Shown here: positions 24,662-33,407 of the stretch, piece after piece
Layout: every line of letters begins with the position of its first letter
Position numbering within the stretch: the first letter of the stretch is position 1
Origin: Phycisphaerae bacterium
GTDB lineage: Bacteria; Planctomycetota; Phycisphaerae; UBA1845; Fen-1342
NCBI GenBank assembly: GCA_028279405.1
Contig: JANQNU010000035.1
Coordinates: 62,001 to 126,000 of the forward strand
DNA length: 64,000 bases
Direction: 5' to 3'
Program-made: the position numbers and the translations under genes
The notes under the pieces: generated by a model
What the model was told of the DNA's origin: nothing
Databases searched by the model: none
Seen by the model: the letters and a program-made list of their open reading frames with translations, nothing else

Positions 24662-24716
24662 CAAAAAAACCCTGATTCCGGGACTTTTTGAAGCGTTGCG
24701 GCTATAACGCGCCCCA

Positions 24717-25601
24717 ATGGCCGCTGCACACGCCGAGTTCGTTCACGATGAGATCCGGATCCTCGGTCGTTCGGTCGCAGGTGAGGAATCGTGGTATGCG
24801 CTGCCCGAATTGAACGTCGGGTTCGAGTTCGGTCGGGCGCCTCAGGAGATCGTGTCCATCGACCACATTTTCCTGTCGCATGGGCATATGGATCATGCCG
24901 CCGGCGTCGCCTACTACTTCGCGCAGCGGTTGTTCATCGACAACGAACCGGGCCATCTGTACCTGCCGCATCCACTAGTGCAACCTGTCCGGGATCTGCT
25001 CGCGATCTGGGGCAGCATCGACGGCAACGAGCCGCCGGGGCATGTCGAGGCGGCTGTCGCCGGTTTTGATATCGCGGTCCGTCGGGACCTCGTCGTCCGG
25101 CCGTTCGAGGTCAATCACCCCTGTCGAACACGCAACCGCACGGCCGTGACCGCGTTGGGTTTTGCGGTCATCGACGTCCGCAAGAAGCTCCTCGATGAGT
25201 TTCATGGACTGAGTGGGCCGGAGCTGGTCGAGCTTAAGAAGAAGGGTGTCGAGATCACTCGGCGGGTCGAAGTCCCGCTCGTGGCATACTGTGGCGACAC
25301 CGCTCCAGGTGATTTTCTAGGGCTCGACTACGTTCGGGATGCGCGAGTGCTGCTGCTCGAATGTACGTTCATCGATCCGGACCACGTTGGTCGAGCGCGC
25401 GCCGGGAACCACATGCATATCACCGATTTGCGACGGGTGCTGCCGACGCTTCGAAACGAGCGGATTCTGCTGACGCACCTGACGCGCCGGACATTCCTGC
25501 TCGATGCGCGTGAGGCACTTCGAAGGGAACTGGATGAAGCGGACCAGGCGCGCGTCAGCTTCTTGATGGAGCATCGCAAGCGTCGGAAGCGTTCAGGCTA
25601 G
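24717..25601 (+). CDS. Metallo-beta-lactamase-fold hydrolase, RNase Z-like
   Basis: A 294-residue protein with HGHMDH at 55-60 (HxHxDH zinc motif), a second histidine region (VNHPCRTR), YCGDTAPGDF (Asp of the ELAC-type motif) and a C-terminal LLTHLTRR. The opening RILGRSVAGEESWYALPELNVGFEFGRAP is characteristic of an RNase Z-like group also seen in plant plastids. RNase Z removes tRNA 3' trailers, which would suit the non-CCA-encoding tRNA-Pro, but a general hydrolase role is possible. No Shine-Dalgarno is visible; a TATAAC eight bases before the ATG suggests a leaderless or very short-leader mRNA. Confidence 0.82.
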   Translation: MAAAHAEFVHDEIRILGRSVAGEESWYALPELNVGFEFGRAPQEIVSIDHIFLSHGHMDHAAGVAYYFAQRLFIDNEPGHLYLPHPLVQPVRDLLAIWGSIDGNEPPGHVEAAVAGFDIAVRRDLVVRPFEVNHPCRTRNRTAVTALGFAVIDVRKKLLDEFHGLSGPELVELKKKGVEITRRVEVPLVAYCGDTAPGDFLGLDYVRDARVLLLECTFIDPDHVGRARAGNHMHITDLRRVLPTLRNERILLTHLTRRTFLLDAREALRRELDEADQARVSFLMEHRKRRKRSG

Positions 25602-25668
25602 GGCCGTCAAACGTTAGGGTGCGATCGTCGGGCTCGAGCTGTCGTCTTGGGCTGATCGCGACCCGGTA

Positions 25669-26460
25669 CTACGTTCGGGTGGGCGCGTTGACTTGGAAGA
25701 TCCGGGCGGCGTTGTCGCCTACCACCGCAGCGAAGTCGTTCCTGGAGAGTTTTTCTTCGAGTGTGGTGAGCATTTGCATGGCGTGCTCGATCTCGCCGGG
25801 GCGGTTGGCGCCGCCGCCTGTGCCGAACAGCACCTTGTCAGCGCCCACGCGTGCGATCGCGCTCACGGTGTCCGCCGGGGCAGCGTCGGTCGTATCCGCA
25901 AAGAGCCGCGCGTCTTCGCGTTCGGCGGCGCGGGAGATAACGTTGGTCGTGTCGCCGAGCCGGGCGCTGCGCAACCCGCCCACCAGGATGAACGCGACGC
26001 GCGGATGGCGGCGTGCGGTGGCGTAGATCTGGATCGGCGAGCTGCGATCGCCTTCGCCAACCTCGATCATCACAGGCACATCGAGGCGCGCCGCGACGCG
26101 TAGATGCTCCTCCAGCAGATCGCTCGAGATGTCAAAGTCGTTAAGTCCGGGGGACAGGAATGCGCCTCCGAACGAGCCTGAGACGAGTGCGCCAGCGAAT
26201 GCCGCCAGGTTGCAGTCGGGGCCGCCGGGCCGTACCCAATACAGTGGAGCGAACTGGGCGTACTTGTCGCAGGTGTCGAGGCACGCATAGTTGGCGTCCG
26301 GTTCGTGCTGGTCTTCGCCACCGACCGTACGCGACGCTGCCGAGATGTTTGAGACGAACACGGCGTCAAGTCCGCAGCGGGCGGCGTGCTCCTTCAGGTG
26401 TGCCACGGAGTACGCGACATCGCCGAAGGTTCCGAGATGGCCGTGAACATCGATCCGCAT
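25669..26460 (-). CDS. Amidohydrolase-family (TIM-barrel metal-dependent) protein
   Basis: A 263-residue protein starting MRIDVHGHLG, whose HxH (His6, His8) is the first metal-binding motif of amidohydrolase-2 proteins. Later elements include PVMIEVGEGD, FILVGGLRSARLGDTTNVI and the Asp/Gly loop VLFGTGGGANRP, where the family usually has the final catalytic Asp (here FGTG rather than FGSD, so metal ligation may be altered). The long frame from 26538 is not used because its N-terminal extension precedes this motif. Substrate unknown. Confidence 0.8.
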   Translation of the reverse strand: MRIDVHGHLGTFGDVAYSVAHLKEHAARCGLDAVFVSNISAASRTVGGEDQHEPDANYACLDTCDKYAQFAPLYWVRPGGPDCNLAAFAGALVSGSFGGAFLSPGLNDFDISSDLLEEHLRVAARLDVPVMIEVGEGDRSSPIQIYATARRHPRVAFILVGGLRSARLGDTTNVISRAAEREDARLFADTTDAAPADTVSAIARVGADKVLFGTGGGANRPGEIEHAMQMLTTLEEKLSRNDFAAVVGDNAARIFQVNAPTRT

Positions 26461-26584
26461 ACCTTCGTTTTCGGACGATCGTTCTGATTCGCCGATACGC
26501 TTAGGCGCGACGGCGCAACAACTGCGCCAAACGCGCAATCGCTGCGGCGCCGAGCCGTCCGCGACCTGAGCTGCGCGGCTCTCG

Positions 26585-29041
26585 TCATCGAGCTCGTCGT
26601 CGGGCGCGGGTGTTTCGAAGCAGACGTCCGCTAGCGAGCGAGAGCATCAGCAGCGGGAATGCCGCCGCCGTTCCGGTACCACAAGCGGGTGGCAGGGTCG
26701 GTACGTCACCAGGATCATCGTCCCCGGGTTCATCGTCTCCGGGGTCGTCCGTACCCGTGTCATCCGAATCGCAAGCACCGAGCGTGGCGCCCTTGGCGAG
26801 TTGGTGATCGACGCGGTGCGGTCTAACGTGGATCGTTTCGCGCTTCTCGCGACGATTGCGTTTGCCCGCCTTCTTGACCTTGCACATGGCTACCTTCTGG
26901 CCCTTGGCACAGCCATGCTCGTCGACACTGCGTTCGGGTTTCGTCTCCGGACACCAGTCGTCTTCGTCGGCCACGCCGTCGCTGTCCGCGTCTTCAAGCA
27001 AGGTACACGGTTCGACGCTCGACTCGGCGTCGGTGCTTTGCGGGTTACCATTGCCATCGAGCCAACTGATTTCGATGCGGTTCTTGCTGTCGGGCACGGT
27101 CTCGGATGCGAACTGCGACTCGCCCGGCGGCGCCACGTGCGCGCCTCCGACCTTGGAGTCGAGCACTCGCCAGTCCAGCGCGACGTCAAAGTCGTTGGGG
27201 TTGGTGACGACCCAGTTGCGGAGCAACTCGGGCTCGTCGGTACACGCGCCGCGCACCGTTAGCGGAGCGGTGGGCGTCGCGCTGCATCCGTCGGCGTCGA
27301 CGACCGTATCAGGCGGCGTTTGCGGGCACTGATCGCACGCGTCGATCACGCCGTCCGCGTCGCCGTCCGGCTCGCAGGTGTCGGGCACGCCATTATTGTC
27401 GCAGTCCGCGACACCGGCGGCGATGTCGCACGCATCAAGCACGCCGTTGCCGTCACAGTCCGGCCCGCCGGCTGCGAGATCGCACTCATCGGGCGTGCCG
27501 TTTCCGTCGCAATCGCTGCTGGTCGTGTCGGCGATGTCGCACTCGTCCGGGACGTCGTTGCCGTTGCAGTCGCTGCTCGTCCCATTGCTGAGGTCGACGT
27601 CGTCCGGGATCTGGTTGAGGTTGCAGTCCGGATCACACTCGTCGACGCGGTTGTTGTCGTTGATATCGGTGCTCGTGCCGGCAAGCAGGTCGCACGTGTC
27701 GAGCAGCCCGTTCTGGTTGCAGTCGGTGATCGACTGGAACAGGTACGCGGCGCCGGAGTTGAATCCGTCGTCGTCATCCTGAGGCGAGCCGGCGAGCACG
27801 ACTTCGTCGCCCATCGCCAGTGGCGCACCGAACTCGTCGGTGTTGGCGCTGTCCGAAACGACCAGCTTGGCATTCGAGAACCAGCGGCTCCCGCTCTGGC
27901 GCAGGACGTACAACGCGCCGGCGTTGGTGCCGCCGTCATCATCGCCGCTGGCCGCGATCACGATCGTCTCTCCGTTGCTCGCGACTGCTACGCCGAACCG
28001 GTCGCCAAAGGCGCCGTCAAATGCGAGCAGCGACGCCTCATGGCCCCACGTGCCGCTCGTATCCCGTCGGAAGACGAAGGCAGCCCCGGCGTTCGAGCCG
28101 CGCACGTCATTCTCCGGCGCGCCCGCGACCGCGAGGTCGGCTACGAGTGACACGGCACGGCCAAACTCGTCATTGCCGGCGGGGGTGGGTGCCGTAAGCT
28201 TGCTCTCCTGGCTCCACAGCCCGTTGTCGCTGCGGAACACGTACGCAGCGCCGCTGTTTCCGAGTCCGTCGGCGTTGTGCAACGGCGCGCCGACCAGCGC
28301 GCCGTCATCATCGAGGGCCACGCTGTGGCCGAAGTCGTCGGACGCGGCCAGGTCCGAGGATTGGACCTTGGCTTCGAACAGCCAACCGCTGCCGGCGTCG
28401 TTGCGGAATACGTAGGCCGACCCGGCGCCCTGGTGCCCGGGGGCGCCGACGAGCACGTGATCGTCGTCAGCATCCACCGCGTGCCCGAAGCGATCGTCCG
28501 CGTCCGTGTCGGGACCGCTGAACGCTGCGCTGAAACTCCAGTCCTGCCCGTCATATTCGAAGATGTAGACCACGCCGCTGTCATCGCCGAGGTCACCGTT
28601 GGCCGGTGCACCGACGACAATGACATTGCCGGAGACGGCCACCGCTTCGCCGAACTGCTCAAATGCAGCCGGGTTGGGTGAGACCAGTCTCGCTTCCTCC
28701 GACCAGGTGCCGTTCACGTGTCGGTAGACGTACACGGCGCCGGCGTCGTCGTTGCCGACGAAGGGCGCACCGATCACGGCCAGGTCGGTGTCGAGGTCGA
28801 CCGACCAGCCGAACCGATCGCGGGCGGCGGCGTCACTGGCCGTCACCTTCTCGTCCTCGGGCGCGTCGCAGCGCTCGCATTCGTCGGGAATTCCGTTGAG
28901 GTTATCGTCGAGGCTGGTGCCGTCGGCGATGTCCGTGGCGTCCGGTACGTTGTTGTTGTTGCAATCCTGCCCGATAACGGGCGCGCTGAGCGCAGCGATA
29001 GCGGCGAATGCAACGAGGCCGTGGGTGAGATGACGCTTCAT
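26585..29041 (-). CDS. Large FG-GAP beta-propeller surface protein with TSP3-like repeats and C-terminal sorting signal
   Basis: An 818-residue exported protein. Signal peptide MKRHLTHGLVAFAAIAALSAPVIG; GGAGG 6 bases before the ATG. After one EF-like unit (DCNNNNVPDATDIADGTS) come about seven FG-GAP/integrin-type repeats (residues ~65-455) of the pattern DRFGxxVxxDxDxxxVGAP...GAxYVFR, predicted to form a propeller. Then a run of thrombospondin-3/dockerin-like calcium loops (DCNGNDVPDECDIA, DCDGNGTPDECDLA and others, ~460-620), a beta domain, an acidic DDPGDDEPGDD linker and a tail CGTG + hydrophobic helix + RNTRARRRAR that looks like a sorting/anchoring signal. Likely cell-surface adhesion or structural role. 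Confidence 0.85.
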   Translation of the reverse strand: MKRHLTHGLVAFAAIAALSAPVIGQDCNNNNVPDATDIADGTSLDDNLNGIPDECERCDAPEDEKVTASDAAARDRFGWSVDLDTDLAVIGAPFVGNDDAGAVYVYRHVNGTWSEEARLVSPNPAAFEQFGEAVAVSGNVIVVGAPANGDLGDDSGVVYIFEYDGQDWSFSAAFSGPDTDADDRFGHAVDADDDHVLVGAPGHQGAGSAYVFRNDAGSGWLFEAKVQSSDLAASDDFGHSVALDDDGALVGAPLHNADGLGNSGAAYVFRSDNGLWSQESKLTAPTPAGNDEFGRAVSLVADLAVAGAPENDVRGSNAGAAFVFRRDTSGTWGHEASLLAFDGAFGDRFGVAVASNGETIVIAASGDDDGGTNAGALYVLRQSGSRWFSNAKLVVSDSANTDEFGAPLAMGDEVVLAGSPQDDDDGFNSGAAYLFQSITDCNQNGLLDTCDLLAGTSTDINDNNRVDECDPDCNLNQIPDDVDLSNGTSSDCNGNDVPDECDIADTTSSDCDGNGTPDECDLAAGGPDCDGNGVLDACDIAAGVADCDNNGVPDTCEPDGDADGVIDACDQCPQTPPDTVVDADGCSATPTAPLTVRGACTDEPELLRNWVVTNPNDFDVALDWRVLDSKVGGAHVAPPGESQFASETVPDSKNRIEISWLDGNGNPQSTDAESSVEPCTLLEDADSDGVADEDDWCPETKPERSVDEHGCAKGQKVAMCKVKKAGKRNRREKRETIHVRPHRVDHQLAKGATLGACDSDDTGTDDPGDDEPGDDDPGDVPTLPPACGTGTAAAFPLLMLSLASGRLLRNTRARRRAR

Positions 29042-29339
29042 GAGTACCTCCGCCACGCCGTATCCCCGGGGAGCCGCAATTGGAAGTGTCGCTTCTGGTA
29101 AGCCTTCGATAACGTCGACCCGAGAGCAAATCGGGCGGGCTGGGAAAGCTGGAGAATCCCACCCGGTGCGCTGGTATCGGACCGTACAATGCACTCGGAC
29201 GTTCGGGGACGGGGAGAGGGCGAGGGAGGGTTATCGGGTCGGTTTCCGTCTCTCACTCCAGGATCACGCGGGTGGGGCGGATGCGACGCAGCAGCCGACG
29301 TCGGCGCAAGCGGGATCGTGAGTATCGAGGCATGCGACC

Positions 29340-30095
29340 ATGGAACGTGTTCGGGGCAGCCTGGTTTGGCGATCGCTATTGCTGGCGACCGGGCTTGCCG
29401 TGGCGGGGCTTTCGCTTTACTCGGTGATGCTCCCGCAACTGATCGCGCCGAGTCCCGACGGAGCGCTGGGAAAGTACGCCCAGTATTGGGCGCTAACGGA
29501 CTGGCTGCATATGAGTCACTATCCCGGCAGCGTGTCCATTGGCGTCGTGCGATGTAGCTGGTGCTCCAGGTTGGACTATCGTGATCATTTCGCGACGTGC
29601 TCGTCCAAGTCGAAGCCCCCTGACCTTTCAGTAGCCGACCGCGAGATCATCTATTGGGAATCCGTCGGGGTTTACTACGGCGAGCAGGGCGGCGAGCAGC
29701 GTTTGATGTTCTCATTGTGGTACGGCGTCGCGCTTGGCCTGCTGTATCCCACCTGGCGCATTCTGATCTGGGTCTGGCGCCGTTGGCGGCGACGTGATTA
29801 CCCGGCGTGTTCGCGCTGCCGCTATGACCTGACGGGCAACACCACCGGCGTCTGTCCGGAATGCGGACAACTCGCTCCCCTGACGAGGACTGCGCCGACG
29901 CTGCAGGGCTCGTCGAATACCGGAGCTGTTGCCAGCGAGCCACGAGCGCGAGCGAGCGGGGAGCAAGCCCCCTCTGTTAGGCAGGCGTCTACGCCGCCTG
30001 CCCCGGCACGAACCGCGCACCTTTGGCGCGAGCCGCGAGCGCGAGCGAGCGGTCAGGCAGGCGAGACGCCCGCGTTTATCGAGGGCACCCGATGA
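29340..30095 (+). CDS. Membrane protein with CPECG-type zinc ribbon (family copy 1)
   Basis: A 251-residue protein: N-terminal membrane helix (residues 9-30), an extracytoplasmic part with a CSWC motif, a second helix at about 125-145, and a cytoplasmic zinc ribbon CSRCRYDLTGNTTGVCPECG at about 156-177. This ribbon is widespread in planctomycetes; its role is unknown. The last ~60 residues (EPRARASG twice) are encoded by a GC-rich dispersed repeat that has entered the 3' end of the gene. The stop overlaps the next family member's ATG in ATGA, so the copies are translated as a unit. Confidence 0.75.
   Translation: MERVRGSLVWRSLLLATGLAVAGLSLYSVMLPQLIAPSPDGALGKYAQYWALTDWLHMSHYPGSVSIGVVRCSWCSRLDYRDHFATCSSKSKPPDLSVADREIIYWESVGVYYGEQGGEQRLMFSLWYGVALGLLYPTWRILIWVWRRWRRRDYPACSRCRYDLTGNTTGVCPECGQLAPLTRTAPTLQGSSNTGAVASEPRARASGEQAPSVRQASTPPAPARTAHLWREPRARASGQAGETPAFIEGTR
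29937..30052 (+). repeat. REP-like repeat pair inside the 3' end of zinc-ribbon gene 1
   Basis: GAGCCACGAGCGCGAGCGAGCGG at 29937-29959 in near-identical form recurs at 30030-30052, separated by a GC-rich spacer with GGCAGGCG/CGCCTGCC inverted repeats. Similar CAGGCGAGACGCCCGC strings occur in the X ends of the cassette array and near 3630, so this is a genome-wide repeat. Confidence 0.7.
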
Positions 30096-31157
30096 GACGG
30101 CTATTCCACTGGTCATTGTTGCTCGGCTGCCTGACGCTGGCGGTGTGGGGCGCAGTCGGCGTGGTTCAGTATCGCGACCCGGATGTGTTGAGTCCGGCTC
30201 CAAATGGCCAGTGGAAGGTACTCGAGGACCGGACGCCGGATTCTGAGAGAGAGAACGTTCAACTATTATGTATCTGCGGGCGTTATCCGGGTGACCGTGG
30301 ACAAGCCTCAATCCTGGCAGAGTTGTTACTGGTGCCTTCAGCGGGGTGACAATCATCTGTCCACCTGTCGTACCATTTCGCGACCCAGCGGCCTTCGGAC
30401 GTTCTTGCGGATGGACGGTTGGCCGATTGTGAATGACTATCGTTGGGATGGAACTGGTGTTGTCGAGACCGACGAGCACTGGAAGCTCGACGTCAGCGCA
30501 TGGACGGTCGTGCTGGTGAGTTTGATCTACCCACTGCTTGCCCTGTGGCGCCGTCGGACTGTAAACGCCTCACGTTGCGCTCGTTGCCAATACGACCTGT
30601 ACGGCAATGTAAGCAGACGTTGTCCTGAATGCGGAACGATCGTGGGGAGCGCGACTGAAAGACGACCACTCGGCGTGCGGTTACGGGGAGGTGTGGTCCT
30701 CAGTTGCCTGCTCATCGCCGGCTGGGCGGCGATCGGCGGCGTGAATCGCGGGCTGCATTCGACATTCAGGCCACCCACCAAGATCGACACCGATCGCCTT
30801 TGGCACAAGCCTCGGCGGATCGGCGCGGCGCAAGGCGCGGTTCGCATCGTCGTTCACAAGCCCAATGCGTGGCATCGTTGTCGCCAGTGCGGAGACTACG
30901 AGTCCGATCTCCGTCGAGGGTGTCAGTACCACGGACCGAATCGCACAATCGACGCCACGTTTTTCAGCTTGTATCACATGGACTACACCTGGGCGGGGAC
31001 CGGGCTTGTTGAGGGCTACCAATCGTGGTGGATCGATCTCAACTGGTGGACGGTGCTGATCATCGCACTCGCTTACCCGGTGGCCGTGCTCTGGAGTGGC
31101 ACGCGACGAGCGCGGTCGGGCCACGTGATTGCCGCGACGCGAGCGACTGACGCCTGA
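30092..31157 (+). pseudogene. Zinc-ribbon membrane protein (family copy 2), frameshifted at a (GA)5 tract
   Basis: The reading frame from ATG 30092 encodes a signal/membrane helix (MRRLFHWSLLLGCLTLAVWG) and runs to about residue 50, then the homologous protein continues in another frame (from about 30255: NYYVSAGVIRVTV..., membrane helix, CARCQYDLYGNVSRRCPECG ribbon, another helix, a second extracellular part with CRQCGDYESD, and a last helix) to the stop at 31157. The shift falls in GAGAGAGAGA (30245-30254); loss of one GA or gain of one base would explain it. It may be a pseudogene, a phase-variable gene or a sequencing error. The downstream part looks like two family modules fused head to tail. 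Confidence 0.6.
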
Positions 31158-31164
31158 CGATGTG

Positions 31165-31359
31165 ATGGATGCGCAAATGGGCGCCTGGATCACACTGCTG
31201 TTGAGTCTGTTATTCCCGTCCTACGCACTATGGCGTTTCCTTCGGGGGCCTCGGTATCATCCGCCGCTGCCGCCGGACGGACGATGTGCGTATTGCGATT
31301 ACGATTTGACCGGGAACGTGAGCGGCGTTTGCCCAGAGTGCGGCAACCAAATTGAGTGA
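31165..31359 (+). CDS. Short zinc-ribbon membrane protein (family copy 3, C-terminal module only)
   Basis: A 64-residue frame: one membrane helix (ITLLLSLLFPSYALWRFL) then the ribbon CAYCDYDLTGNVSGVCPECG. It corresponds to the C-terminal module of the neighbouring family members and lies 7 bases after copy 2, which itself lacks a terminal ribbon. Copy 2 and this piece may therefore once have been one gene, now split. It could be translated, but it may be a remnant. Confidence 0.5.
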   Translation: MDAQMGAWITLLLSLLFPSYALWRFLRGPRYHPPLPPDGRCAYCDYDLTGNVSGVCPECGNQIE

Positions 31360-31392
31360 CGGTGTCCCCCCGCGAGAGCGGCCGTTCGGTTC

Positions 31393-32160
31393 TCAGGACT
31401 TGCTTCCGCGTCTGCGTACCGGTCGTTGGCCTACGACTGTACCTTCGGCGGTGAGCCGTTGGCTGGGCGGAAGAGCGGCGTCTGACTTCTGGTCACTTGC
31501 GGCGGGCGCCTTGGCGGTTGGCACGCGGTCGCGAATGTAGCGGACGGTCTCCTCAAGGTCGTCCGTGACGTGGAACAGATCCATATCGCCTGGCGAGATG
31601 TTGCCGAACTGCTCGAGCATCGTTCCCCGGAGCCAGTCGAGCAGCGGGTTCCAGAAATCGGTCCCGACGAGGACCACCGGCATCTGCGGGACCTTGCCTG
31701 TCTGGATCAGGGTCATCGATTCGAAGAATTCGTCCATGGTGCCGAACCCGCCGGGGAAGCAGACGAACGCGTCGGCATAACGGACGAACATGACCTTGCG
31801 GACGAAGAAGTAGTGGAATTCGATCGAGATCGTCTGGTAGGGGTTGCCTTCCTGCTCGTGGGGCAGGCAGATGTTCAGGCCGACGCTGGTACCGCCGGCC
31901 TCGAAGGCGCCCTTGTTGGCGGCCTCCATGATGCCGGGACCGCCGCCGGTGATGACCGAATAGCCGTTTTCGACCAGCATGCGGCCCAGCTGCACCGCTT
32001 GAGGATAGTACGGCCGGTCCGGGGCAGTGCGAGCGGATCCGAAAACGGACACAGCGGGTCCGATGCCGGAGAGGTCGTCGACGCCTTCGACGAACTCGGC
32101 CATGATGCGGAAGATTCGCCAGGTTTCTTCGCCGGCGGAGCGGTAACTGAGGTCTGACAT
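31393..32160 (-). CDS. LOG-family (TIGR00730) nucleotide phosphoribohydrolase-like protein
   Basis: A 255-residue protein with the Rossmann-type LOG fold and both signature motifs: GGGPGIMEAANKGAFE (about residues 72-87) and PGGFGTMDEFFE (about 135-146). Enzymes with these motifs cleave nucleoside 5'-monophosphates to base and ribose 5-phosphate; plant and some bacterial members release cytokinins, but bacterial homologues also serve in nucleotide turnover. The N-terminal extension and the Pro/Ala-rich, basic C-terminal tail (~45 residues) are variable regions. It is divergent from rpsL. Confidence 0.92.
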   Translation of the reverse strand: MSDLSYRSAGEETWRIFRIMAEFVEGVDDLSGIGPAVSVFGSARTAPDRPYYPQAVQLGRMLVENGYSVITGGGPGIMEAANKGAFEAGGTSVGLNICLPHEQEGNPYQTISIEFHYFFVRKVMFVRYADAFVCFPGGFGTMDEFFESMTLIQTGKVPQMPVVLVGTDFWNPLLDWLRGTMLEQFGNISPGDMDLFHVTDDLEETVRYIRDRVPTAKAPAASDQKSDAALPPSQRLTAEGTVVGQRPVRRRGSKS

Positions 32161-32342
32161 CGGCTGTTCCCGGGCGCTGGTGGTCGTTGGTTCGCGGCAA
32201 AAACCCGATTCTGGCGGTCCGGGCGGGTGCGGGCAAGCCTAAATTGAAGATGCGGGGGAGAGGGAAGGGGGGCGGCGGCCTGGGCTCAGGGCAACTCTCA
32301 GGGCACCTAGTGAGCGGGGCGTCGGGTGGTTTTCTGCCCCCC

Positions 32343-32370
32343 TTGGCAAGCGGGATTGGTGTGGTATACT
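32343..32370 (+). promoter_or_regulatory. Promoter of the rpsL-rpsG operon
   Basis: TTGGCA (32343-32348), 16-base spacer, TATACT (32365-32370), about 60 bases before the rpsL start. It is the best sigma-70-type match in the divergent interval between the LOG gene and rpsL. Confidence 0.7.
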
Positions 32371-32437
32371 ACGCGGCTCTTCATCTCCGTCGGGGATGGG
32401 GAAGTGAACCATCAGGGAACGAAATAGCAGGATCACG

Positions 32438-32830
<393 letters not shown>

Positions 32831-32861
32831 GCACTTCCGTTAGCGAGAGAGACCCGCACCC

Positions 32862-33338
32862 ATGGCGTACAAGAGCTTCACCGCGTCTGCCAAGCAGCTC
32901 AAAGGCGATCCGCGATACGACAATCGGACCGCGAGCAAGTTCATCAATTGCCTGATGCTCGACGGCAAGAAGTCGGTCGCGCAGCGCGTCTTTTACGACG
33001 CGATGGATCGCATTCACAAGAAGATCACGGATGTTCAGCCGATCGAGGTATTCGAAGAGGCGCTGAGCAACGTCAAGCCGAACGTCGAGGTTCGTTCGAA
33101 GCGTGTCGGCGGTGCGAACTATCAGGTGCCGATGCCGGTCAGCAACCGTCGACAGCAGTCCTTGGCGATTCGCTGGTTGCTGCAGGCGATCCGCGGCAAG
33201 AGTGGTCGACCGATTGCGATTCGGCTGGCTGACGAGTTGATGGCGGCCTACCGCAAGGAGGGTGAAGCCATGACCATGCGGGAGAACGTGCATCGCATGG
33301 CGGACGCCAACAAGGCGTTCTCGCACTTCGCTTGGTAG
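32862..33338 (+). CDS. rpsG: 30S ribosomal protein S7
   Basis: A 158-residue S7, the primary 16S rRNA 3'-domain binder, with typical elements ([81 protein letters not shown]). Length and motifs are normal. It ends the transcription unit: a strong terminator begins 32 bases after its stop. AGAGAGA precedes the ATG as a ribosome site. Confidence 0.98.
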   Translation: MAYKSFTASAKQLKGDPRYDNRTASKFINCLMLDGKKSVAQRVFYDAMDRIHKKITDVQPIEVFEEALSNVKPNVEVRSKRVGGANYQVPMPVSNRRQQSLAIRWLLQAIRGKSGRPIAIRLADELMAAYRKEGEAMTMRENVHRMADANKAFSHFAW

Positions 33339-33370
33339 TTTCGCCGGCTTGGAGAAACGAGATTCGATCG

Positions 33371-33395
33371 GGCCGGGTGATCCCGGCCTTTTTTT
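33371..33395 (+). terminator. Rho-independent terminator after rpsG
   Basis: Stem GGCCGGG/CCCGGCC with loop TGAT (33371-33388) followed directly by T7 (33389-33395). The next gene's first possible ATG touches the end of the T run. Confidence 0.93.
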
Positions 33396-33407
33396 ATGCG
33401 CTGCGCC

